Below are positions 44,401 through 56,400 of a DNA stretch of 64,000 nucleotides, in pieces. Under the pieces are notes generated by a model. It saw only the letters and a list, made by a program, of their open reading frames with translations, did no database searches and had not been told where the DNA came from. Made by a program: the position numbers and the translations under genes. Within the stretch, counting starts at the first letter, position 1. Each line of letters starts with the position of its first letter. The DNA comes from Pristionchus mayeri (taxonomy: Eukaryota; Nematoda; Chromadorea; Rhabditida; Neodiplogasteridae), in NCBI GenBank assembly GCA_036245805.1, contig BTRK01000006.1, positions 18,756,365 to 18,820,364 on the forward strand, in the 5' to 3' direction.

Positions 44401-47400
44401 AATTTGAAAAAAAGGCATCTCAACTCTACGTTTTTACGAGGATTGACGTATAATAATACTACTCACAGGAAAAACGACCATAATCTCAATTCGAGAAAAT
44501 TCGATATTCTGAACTTCGATTTTTTGCATGTTTAGACTCATATATCTTTTCAAGTTCGACACGAATTCCCAATTTTCTACGTAATTCTGGTATTACAGAG
44601 GAACATGTGTCAGAAAATATTCAAAGTTGGGTCACCACCTATAAGGAACGTTGTCATATTTGTCCTTGAAAATGCACCGCAGGGTTGGAAAAAATGTTTT
44701 TTTAATGCTAACAAGCGAAATTTCGAAGACAATCGGTTGCATTTATGCAGTAAAATATTTTTTCAACATTGGCGAACTATAATTTAATTGTGAAATTGCA
44801 CATCCCCTTAATCTAAAAAATATGATTTTTCACACTTGAAAATCTACATTTAAAAAAAGTCTCATATTTCGCAGTAATACATAAAATATTAATAATTCTG
44901 TTTGGAAAAATGCCATAAAAATATAATTTAACAGAATTGCACATAACAGAGCTTACAATTTAATTTCGGTCTTTTCCGATGCTCTAAATTTTGCATTTTT
45001 AAGGACAAATATGACAACCTTCCTTATAGGTGATGACCCAACTTTGAATATTTTCTGACATATGTTCCCCTGTAATACCAGAATTACGTAGAAAATTGGG
45101 AATTCGTATCGAACTTGAAAAGATATATGAGTCTAAACATGCAAAAAATCGAAGTTCAGAATATCGAATTTCTCGAATAGAGATTGTGGTCGTTTTTGCT
45201 GTGTTATATTTTTACCCTACATTAATATTGTTAGAAACTGCATAGAGTTTGTCGGATTTCGCTTTTGCTCGGCTTAAAATGCCATATATTTGCGAAAAGG
45301 GAACAACCTTTCCTTTTCTTTGATTTAGGAGACCCCTATGGGGCACGAATTTTTTCACTAAAAGTTGGTTCCAGGGGTAACTTTTCACGAGGAATCTAAT
45401 AATCGTAATTAAAATGACACACATTGAAACATCTTTTCAGGACATAACTTTTGAAAATTTAAAGGGCCTCAACTTTTTTCGCAGATGAGCTAGCTTTTCA
45501 CTTCCAACAATAAAAATGCTTATCTCGTCGAGTTATTTAAGAATTACTATCTATGTGTGGGGTTTGGATCAACCGTTCACGATTTACAAAAACCGACCTC
45601 AGCGTTGAGGCACGCCACAGAAAATCAGGTGTCACAGATATGGCTTCCTGAGGTCGATTTTCAAACTCTACGTGAAAAGTTACTCCTAGGGACATCTTAA
45701 AATCAACATTTTATTTTTTGCTGTACAGTTCTCTCAGTTCTCTCAGATATCACTCTTATAGCCAAAAACTAGTGGAAACGAAGTTAAATCTCTCAAAATA
45801 GGGCGTATTTCTCACCCTCATCATCTCCCGCCCTCCTCTTCCTCTCTTCTTTCTTCTCCACCACTCTCTTCGATGGCTTCGTCGAGATGGAATCATCGTC
45901 GAAGAGAGACAGATCGGGCGCGTCCTCTGGGGCTGAAAATTAACAAATTGAAAAAAGTCGTCCACACTGAAAATACACTAAAAACTTTTTTCTAAAAATG
46001 TGGTAACTAAATTTAACTAGGGGACAAATTCAAAATTCACCAAGCGCATGCAACGCGAGGAAAATCAGAAACACGACCGCTAACACGAGTTTCAGACAGG
46101 CATGAAAATAACTGCAGCGCGCTGAAACATTATACGCGTACAAAATACTCCAGGTTCATACATTCCTCCTCACCGTTCTCAATCCTCTCCTTGCCCTTCT
46201 CCTGTGGTATCGCCAGTTTTGGCATTCCGACAGGGCGAAATTTGAACTCCCTCCCGGGTATAGCCGTGGCTGTGGCTGTCGCGCCCTTAAAGGATCCGCT
46301 TTTAGACGCTGCAGCAAGGACCTTCCGCAGGGAGGTGGGCGGGGTAGTAGTGGTGACGGGCGCTGAATTGATTTATGAAATACTGATACGATATATTTTA
46401 AAATATATTCTCGGAATAAAAATATGATCAACTGTCGTAAACTAACACATAAGCCCTCAGAATATTCTCAACCAAAACGTAGTAGTTTACCAACCATTCT
46501 TCCCTTCATCGAGTGGATTCTTCGGTTTGAGATAGATCTTCTTGCCCGCTCGCGTGATGAAGTACCGCTTCTTCGGCTGAGGATAAATATAGTTAATTAA
46601 TTTTTGATATCATCGACACAAGCAGGGATGTGTAGGAGATTTTCACATTCCTGCCAAAGTCCAGAGTTCAAAGATCACTCTACTCACAACTGCCTCCGTC
46701 TTCGCTCCCTTCAGCACTATAGTTCTTCTTCCGACGTCCTTCTCTCCTTCTCCCTTCTTCCCTTCCTCAGCCAACTTTCTCGGTTTCAGAACAATCTTCT
46801 TGCCCGATTTCGTGGTGAAGACTCGCTTCTGAATGAAGTGATAATATGTTTCTATTTTTAGAACGTCAAAGAAGCAAAAAACCAAAGCGGGGAAAAACTA
46901 CCAATAATAAAAACTGCCTGCAGCAGCAATACTCCTTTCAGAGATCAAAGATCACTCACCACCTCTCCAGTCCTCGCTCCCTTCACTACTACAGTTCTTC
47001 CCGTCGAAGGCTCTCCTTCCTTCTTCCTCTGCTCGTCCAACTTACGAGCTGTCGCCGCGTCTACTGCCTGCAATTGGATCCAATTAATACTTTAGAACGA
47101 ATAGTTCAACACTTTTGCCTGTACTTTCCGTACACATGAAATCTTTCGATTGGAGCAAATCTCTGTAGCACCCATACCCATTCCCTTCAACATTCTCTAC
47201 TTACCAGCCATCTCCTCTCCATTTTGTCCATCTTCTTCTTGATCTTTCTCATTCCCCTAGTCGCTCCTCCTCCATCCGCCTCTTCCACCAGTCGAAGACA
47301 ATCGATCCAACCAAGTTTGTCCTGAACAGGTCGATATTAGAAAATAAGCCATAGATAGACGCCTAATAGTTTTAACTATCGATTGAGCAAATATAGATAT

Positions 47401-50400
47401 GAAACAAACAGCACTCACGTCAATGACCTCAGCGATATTTTCCTCGTCTGAGCTCTGATCGAGCTGGACCACAGAGTCCCCTGCCTGCATATGTCATTTG
47501 CTGATTCATTTATTTTTTTAAATAAGATGCTATAATTTTCAAACTCAATTATTTACATCTTTGCGAACGAAAACAGCATTACTAAGAACTGCTTTCATTC
47601 TTTATCTAACCCTATTCCACTTACCCCTTCTTTCTTCTTCTCCAAAGCCTCCTTTATTGCTGTTGCGAGAGTAGCCGAAGACGACTGAAATTCATTTAAC
47701 TAACTAGTCAAATGTATGCACAAATTCGCCTGGATCACCAAAGGTCAACGAACGATCGAATTGTTTCAGAACACGGAGAACCTACGCATATCTGATTAGA
47801 TGTAGGAGGAAAATGTATCTACTCACCCCATCCTTGCTCTTCTGTGCCCTTGTCGAGGGAATGAACTCGGACTAAAAAATAGCGAATAGGAAATTTCGAT
47901 TATAAAACATGGAGGATCCATGCTTCGAAACTGCATCATCAGATGAGATGACTTTTGTCTCGATTACTCGTCGAAATTGAACAGATTAAAAAACAAATAC
48001 TGAGCTTCATTAGACCTTTAGCAAGAGCTTCAACCTGTTCTAAATCAGTTCCCTATCCACTCGTGCTCACCCTCTTCTTCACTGTCTCCTCCTTCCTCTC
48101 GGGAATTCTGATGGGGTCGTTGAGGCGCAGGATGATTGGCTTATCCTTCTTCTTCTTCTCCTTCTCGAAGATGATGTCTTCTTCGTCGCTGTCGATAAAA
48201 GACTGCAACAAGCATTTAAAATAATAAACAAAAAAGTTGTTCCGAAATATTACGTTCTAGAAAAATTTTTCTTCTCCGTTTTTCATCTTTTTTTTTGAAA
48301 GACGATAAGCATATTCAATGTGTTATTTTACGTCGTGAGAAACAAGAACAATCGGCACACTTAGGTGTTCTTGATCTCACATCCCCCAACTGAAACCCGC
48401 ACTCACCTCCATTGGCTGCTTCCTCTTCTTTCTCATCACTTTCTGTCTCCCTTTCACGCTTGAATCGTCCGTTCTCGCTGAAAAAAATATTGTTTCAAAC
48501 ATCTTCGCGAGATATTATACATACTGTTAGAAACCCAATTCTGTGCACATTTCTAGTGGGTGATTGTACATAGTCAAAAAACTGCGAGGTCGATCCCTTC
48601 ATTTCCCCTCTCTCAACCGGTCGACCAATGAGAGAATGGAAGAAATGAACAGAGCGACCTTCCAGCTTTGCTACAATGATACCCCTTGCACTCACCCCTC
48701 GCTCTGCTGTCCTCTCCGTCGTCATCTTCTACCTCAACGATGTCATCGTCGGCATCAGATGCCAGCACGATGGCCTCTTCCTCCCTGGCGTCACTTCCGT
48801 CCTTCTTCTGCCCTGGCACGACGATGCGTCGTACGATCTTCTGGGGTTCGCTGGCCCCTAAGGGGTGCAGCTGGGCGCACACGATGCGGACCATGTGCTC
48901 GACGACATCCCGCACTGCGTCCCTCTTCCTCGGCACTGGCGCACTTCGTGGCATCAAAGGCGTCTTCGGAATGATCAGCTTTGAGGGCAACTTCGCAGCA
49001 GCCGGCTTCAAGAAAATCTCCTTCTGACCCGGAGATGGTGACACCGCGGATGCGCCAGTCGATACCGACTTCTTCGGCACCGGCTTCCAGACCCACGAAT
49101 TCTTCTTCGCGGGCGGAGCCTCTTCAGCGCACGTATCCTTGACCAGTCGATCTACCACCTGGCGCACAATCTCCTCGTCCGTCTTCGGTGCTGCTGGCGC
49201 GCTTGCCGTGAGTGCACGTTTCTTCGGCGGCAACACGAAGATGGTCTGCTTCTTTGGAGTGTCCTGGTCCTTCTGCGGTGTTGACGCACTCGTGGTGTCC
49301 AGTAGAAACGTCTTGCTTGCAGGGGTCCAGATAATGGTCTTCACTTTTCCAGCAGCACCCGGGACTGTCCTCATGATGGTGGGGAACTTTTGTTTTCTCC
49401 GATGCGATGCCCCGCCCCTCGGGGTCTTGGGGGTTACCGTAATCAGCTCCTCGACCTCATTGTCCGAGGGACCGTCGAAGCAGGGCGGCGGAGTCGAAGT
49501 CGATGACACCTCGAGTGCGTCAACGTCGCCCTCTTCTTCGTCGTCTCCACAGAGCTGCTTGAGCATGTCCGCCATGCATGCCTTCACTGCTTGTGCGTCA
49601 GGGTCCACTGGCGCGCGGGGGGTGCTCCTGTACTTGGACAAGGGAACGAAGTGGACGCGAGTGCCACCGTCAGGCAGACGAGTGATGGCAACCTAAGAAA
49701 GAAAAGATTATTCAAAAGTTGAGTAGCTAGGAATAACCGAGCAGATTCAAGATTGCGGTGCACTACTGCATTGTGAAATTTTCTAGTCTTATATTATTAT
49801 CACGTGTCTTCTGAGAGATTGCATGAATCCAAGACCCCTGTTTGACAAACTGTTCAAATTGCTCAGATATTGACAACACTTTCGTGGTAGATGCACCCAC
49901 GGCCCAGAAATATTCTGCTAACTTTTTGGGGCCGGGAATTCAAAGTTGCCTAAAATCCGGCTCTGGGAAAATTGAAAATTAAAAAAATTCATATCATCCT
50001 TCAACTTTGAGCTAATGGGTCGATTTTTCATTTTTTGGTTTTGAAATTTGCATTATATTTGCTCGTCGTGAAAATATTGTTCCACGTAACACCGAGATAT
50101 CATTAGATTTGGACTCTATGCCCTTTTTTGCCCCCGGAAAAATTGTTTTCGTTCAATTTAGTGAAGGTATTTTTGTGCAATTTTGGGTCAAACATGCTGA
50201 ATCTGGTGTTTTGGAGCAAAATCTGAATTTTCACTTTCTCATATTTCAGTAACGATCGCTCGGGGATATCTTTTCTTTCTCTTTTCAAAGTTTACTGACC
50301 TATTTATACCAATTTCCATCGAAAAAACCGGTCACGCGCTAGCGCGTTTCAACGAAAAGATAGAGGCTCACTTTCAACAGATGAAATGTTTAGCTCATCA

Positions 50401-53400
50401 TGCTCTACATTTCTAGCTAAGTTACCGGTCTCTTTGACCATGTTGACCTGAACTTCAGTTTTGCGCATTTTCTTGGATACCTCTGACGAAATTTCGCATT
50501 TATGGGTGCGCCCTTTGCTTGAGTAGTGTATAGGGACATGTTTACGTTATTTGAAAGTGATTTAGTACATTTGGGCCGAGCTCACAAGTTGAGAAGGGCC
50601 TGAAAATCGATTTTCAATTTTTAGGTCCGGTCGTAATTTTGGCCCAATGGTAGTACTGTATTGGGGTCGGAAACAATTATAAATGTTACTTTGGATGATT
50701 TTGGGCAGATTTGACTCTAGTAGCCATTACTTGGAGCTAAGGAGGTGTTTGTGTATGGTACTCATTCAGACGTCGCTGGACGAAAAGTCACGCCCTTTTT
50801 TTATACATATTTCAATTTCGCTAATATTTGGCGTCAAGTTAGTCGCACATAGTCTCTATCAATTTCGCACAAAATCTAAGAAGGTTTTTCGGATTTTCAG
50901 AGATAGGTCATTTTTGGTCGACCCGACCACCCCGCACTGGGAAGTACACAGGGAATGACATGTTCAACATAAAAGTTGTAGAGAATGTTCTCAGCTTTCT
51001 TTCTGAGCAAAGAACGAGTTTCTATCATCATTTTAAACGGACTTATAGTCATTTAAGTGGGCTCGATTTGAACCTTAAAAAGGGAGTGTCCCAAGTTTGG
51101 CCTTCTGAATCTCATATTTATCCTGACGTCAGGCACAATGGTTTCACTAGTCTCGAGGTCTACATATATAAGCTTTAGTAGACCTCGAGACTAGTGAAAA
51201 TATTTGAGAAACAACCCTCTCAAACTTCACAATCTGTAGATATTTTCACACTAACATGCCCTCTCGAGAGTTTCGGAAATATTGGAAATTCATTTTTTGA
51301 CTATGGTTAATAGGCTACGAAACAGTTTGCAATTGTAATACAAGGTATGTAATGTGAAGAGCTGAAAAACGTTTGCAATACAACAAATATCAACGGTTCT
51401 GAAATAAGTGCAAAATGGACAGTTCAGAAAATTTACAATTTTCCAGAATTGTGAATTATGCCAGTAATTCAATATTAGTTTAACAAATCCAGTAATTTTA
51501 AATGGTTTATCATTGAAAATTGATCGGTAACCGTATAACCATAGTAAAAAATGAATTTCCAATATTTCCGAAACTCTCGAGAGGGCATGTTAGTGTGAAA
51601 AAATCTACAGATTATGAAGTTTGAGAGGATTGTTTCTCAAATATTTTCACTAGTCTCGAGGTCTACTAAAGCTTGTATATAGCTATTTTATATGTATGAT
51701 TAAGAATCTTGACTTTGAGATGTGTAAAAATGCGATAAATCGAGATCGAAAAAATCGATTTTTTAAACTTTACAAAACTTTGAATTTTTCAATGCCAAAT
51801 TTATCATAAGATTGAGAAAACTAATAATTCACACCGAGTTCGTATTGAATGTAAAGTTAGGGTTCACTAGACTGAATTTGTTGTCATGCTACGCCAATGT
51901 GACACATTTGATGCGAAATATCGAAACAGCTCCCCTCTCGATTTTTGATTTTATATTTTTCTCAGATGTATGAAGACATCTTCTTTCATTTAATGCAATA
52001 AAAATCCGCTGTAAGTTTCCTGCGTGATGGAGAAAACATTTTTTTAAAGTTTCGGATTCAACATTTTTAGTCATATCTTTTAAACTTGCGATTATTTCAA
52101 AAAGTTGTCAACATAAAAGTTGTACAGAATAATTTTCCGCTCATTTTGAGCCCAATGTCAGCTCTGTAGCGGTACTGGGAGCTGAAATAGAGTGGAGCCA
52201 GGCACACAACCGGAAAATTCCTAAAAGCCGGCTCTGGGACCTATCACCTATATTTTTGAATTCACTACTCCAGGGTATTACTACAATATAATAAGGGGCT
52301 AATTCGAAATTAAAAATTTCAAATGTTCCCGCACTCCTCCACTGACTCGTGATACGTGTGTTAAACAGTTTGCCAAACGCCACCTGCGATCTCTCAGAAG
52401 ACCTGTGTTATAGTTTTTTATTTTAGGTGCATGCTACTCCGACCAAGAATTGAACCACGCAGAAGCTGCGAATTAAAGATGCATGATGCCACTCGAAAGC
52501 AACTGGACATCGCTTCTAGATAATTAAAAATTAGAATACGTAGGCCCGTATCAACCAATTTTTATTGATTTCGTGCAAAAAATCTCAAATCTGATCGTGT
52601 CAGGAGCGTATATCAGATAACTCCAATGCGACTGCCCACTTACCTTCCTGTTTCTTCCCTCTCTCAGTGGTCCTTTTCTCCTCCCGTACACACTCTTGTT
52701 GGTGTCCTCGTAAATGACTGGGAATCCCTTCTTTGGCGACGAATTGTCCTGCGCAAAATAAACATTTTTATTTTTATTTTTCTTTTATCGAGTAAAATTA
52801 CATTAAATGTGTACTATTTTTTCCAAAGATGGCGCCCAAAACATTGTCATGGTAACGTTATGTTAGCCATTTCATCCATCATCGAAACCTCCACTCACCG
52901 ACTTCGGCGGAACGAGTTCCATCGTGAGGAATTTCTTCTCGATGCTGGTCAACTGAAAGGGATAATATTTATGCCACAGTTCATTAGCACTTCAAGCAGG
53001 CATGATCCTTGATTAGCTTCGTAGTAGCTTATGAACGGGTGATGAAAACAACAGCTAATCAATGCTTCCAGCTCGATCACCTTCTCCTCTATCTAATTCT
53101 TCTCCCTCACCTTCTCCCCTCTCGCATGCTTCCTGAGAATCCGCTGCTTCTCTCCCAATTGCCGCACAAAATCTCGTTCAGGAGTGTTCACCTGGAACAA
53201 GTAGGGGTCAAATGCCCTCATTGTAGACCAGAAAGAAGAATCGAAAGAAAAGATAAAAAGTCAGAAAAATAGGAAAGTCACAACATACCGGATACGACGC
53301 CCACGCTCTCAGCATTCTGTCGCTGACTTCGTCCTTCTTGACCTGAATCACCGCCTTCATCTACAGAATCCTTCCTCCCTACCGTACCTCAATCGGGACT

Positions 53401-56400
53401 CCCTTGGCATGGTACGGTCTCGTGTCTTCGCATTCTTCCGATGCCATTCCCTCTGGCACCTCAACCTCCTCCAGCTCTACTTCGTCAACGACGGTCTGAA
53501 AAGCATTATTGATTTATTGCATAAGCAATACAATATTATTTAATTCACAACAATGATGGTTGTGCAGCATTAAAAATATTGGCACTTCTTGGATATTTGG
53601 CCCACCCCCTCTCTCTTATCCCATCACGAAGGGATTGTGCGACCGAAAATCAGGGAATGATACGTAGAAATGAGTGAGGTGGAGGAGGAAGGGGTGGGGT
53701 GGGTCAATTATCCAAGAGGTGCCAAAATATTTTTCACGAAGGGCGCGTCTACTATTGCTGGACAGTCACTACGACAAATAAGGTACAATGTTGTAACAGA
53801 AAGCCACCAGCTTATCAAATCGATATTTATACGAACTGAAGAATTCTAAAATCTCTCTCGTACCCCAGTGTTGAGGCGGACCTCCCGAGCCATCTTGCGC
53901 GTCTGACGCCATCGATTGTACACCAACTGCAGTCACTTTTTAATTGTGCCACGTTCCCTCATTATACTACATCATCTCCAAATCGATAATCACTCCAATC
54001 CCACCTTCACTTCCTGATCCATCTCATGGGGTTGTTTCATCTCCTCTGATGGAGGCACTGCTGCTCCCTCTCCTCCCGCCTTTTCTTTCGATGCATCAGC
54101 GGGGGTCGATTCCTGGAAGTCAGGCGCATTTTTATCAAAGAATAAAGGCAACATTCTAAGCAGCTCACGCCTAAATATTTGGTTTTAACCCAGTATCTTG
54201 GTTTTAACCCAGTATCTCAAGTCTCTTCCCATCCCTCACCGAGAGAGGTGACTCTTACCTCTCTCCGCACCCTCTCGATTTCACGTGCTCTCTCGCCCAA
54301 GCCCTTCCCTTCCTCCCCAATCACGCTGGCGCAGAGTACCGACTGTGCAACAAACTGAATTCGGTACCCTCAACGGTGAGATCATCATTGGACAATACTC
54401 TTCTTCCCTCTGCCCATTCTCAGCATGTCTCTCTCTCCGACGGCATCTCCCCTGACGAAGAAAAGGAAGTACACGGTGACTGGATCACTCGAGGGTGTAC
54501 TTCAGTTCTGCCTCAGTCTCAGCAACAAGATCGAGCAGGAGCAGCAGTACTCACGCAGACTCGAGGAGAGGATACGTGAGTTGGAGACCCGCATCCCGCC
54601 TCCCCCTGACTCGAGTGTAGCCACTGTCGACGACGTCGACATGAATTCCCCCTCTACCTCTGCTGCCACTGCCCCCGCGAATGCCACCCCCAATGCCAGT
54701 CCCTCTCCATCCCCGTCCTCTCCCCATGAGTCCTCCTCTGACCTCGAGAGGAGCGTTGTCATTGCCCGCCTCCCAGTCGATTCCTCACTCAGCCACGAGA
54801 AACAAGTGTGGAGAGACTTCAACCAGGTGGTGACTCTGACTGCCCTCGCCGGAATCCCCTGCATCCCAGTGGCAGTGTACCGAATGCCCCCCGCAGATAT
54901 CGACTCTCCTCACTGCCGATTGACGAAGGTCGTTCTGCCCACTCGCAAACAAGCATCTCTCCTCGTCAAGAATGCGAATCGAGTGGCGCGTGACCCCTTC
55001 TTCAGAGAGGTGTACATCCGCCCCTCCTACGCCGACAAGGACGACGTTCGTCGCAAGATCCCTGGTAAAGGATGTGGGAGGAACGGCCCCGAGCCCTCCC
55101 CTCGCTCCCCTTCATCCCGGCCTACCGTACCCCCGAGTCACAGTCAGATCCGCCCTCTAGCCAATGGAGCCCCCTCGCGTAACAGGGCAAGAAGCAGGCG
55201 TGATTCAGTGTTCTCATCCACTACGAACCAGCGCCCCGACAACCTGAATGCTCGCCCTCGCCCTCACCAGACCCGCTCCAATCCGATTCCACCACACCTC
55301 AATCGGCAGCCCTTCCTCTCTCAGAACACACCCAATGGATATGGAGCCCCTCCCCCTTCGATCTTCCATAACCCCTTCCCCAATCAGTATCAGTATCAAT
55401 ACCCTAACCTCTTTATGTCGCATATTTCAAAATTCGGTGCACCTCCAAATTTCGGCACCCAGGGAAACTGGTACTAATTCACCGGCCCAAGCATCACTCA
55501 GACAGAAACTCATTTTCATTCGCTGCCATCTTAGCCAACTGCCGCTCTATTCAAAACAAACTACAGTATCTCTCGCAAATCCTTTCTAAAAAGTATGCTA
55601 TGATTTGCCTCACTGAGACATGGCTCTCTCCATCATTCCTTAACTCGCTTCTCTTAGGTGACCACGATCAATACTACAATGTGTTCAGAAGAGATAGAAA
55701 CTCTAGAGGAGGTGGTGTTGCGATCATTCTACATTCGTCCATAAATGGAGCACAGATTGCTGATGAGACCGTACCTGAATCCCACGAGTTATTAGCAGTA
55801 GATGTTGACATAAACGGCGGCTTAATTAGGATTGTATGCGCCTACCGTAACCCCAAAGCGAGTACGATACAAACTGCTTCCCTTTCCAAATCAATACTTG
55901 ACCTTTGTTCTTGCCCTCAACCTGCAATAGTCACAGGCGATTTCAATCTCCCTGATATTGACTGGTCAATATATCCCGCACCTCAACCGAAATCGATTAT
56001 CCCTTCTTCGCAATCATTCCTTGACCTCTGTATCTCAGCCAAACTAGCCCAATTTGTCCAAGAACCTACAAGAAAGCAAAATATCCTTGATTTACTACTG
56101 TGCAATCATCCCGGTCTCATCTCCCAAACTGAAGTGGGTCCCCCTTTCGAATTGTCTGACCATTCAACAGTCGAATTCAAATTCACAATGAGTCATTCGA
56201 CGCCCGCTTTCACTCTTAGGCGTGACTACAGAAATGCTGACTACGACCTCATTAATTCTCAATTAGCAAATATCGATTGGACAAGCGCATTTTCTAAAAT
56301 AGCAAATGTGGATCTCATGTACGACCTTTTGATTAGTGTCATTCAGAAATCAATAGACACCCATGTTCCTTGGACCAAAGTAAGCCTCTCTCATGGGAAA

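Larger units (their letters stand above)
33550..45755. mobile_element. Maverick/Polinton, polymerase-less, in a host intron
   Basis: A large virus-like DNA transposon bounded by inverted repeats (33550-36013 and 43333-45755) and packed with non-overlapping or slightly overlapping genes: ATPase, minor capsid, a small Gly/Arg-rich protein, major capsid, integrase, several small ORFs, protease and a membrane ORF. This set is diagnostic of Mavericks. No DNA polymerase B gene is present, and the gene-bearing core is only about 7.3 kb. No clear target duplication was found at the ends (TTCATG versus CTTATA flanks). The host exons on either side (33364-33502 and 45819-45935) are in compatible phase. 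Confidence 0.9.
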
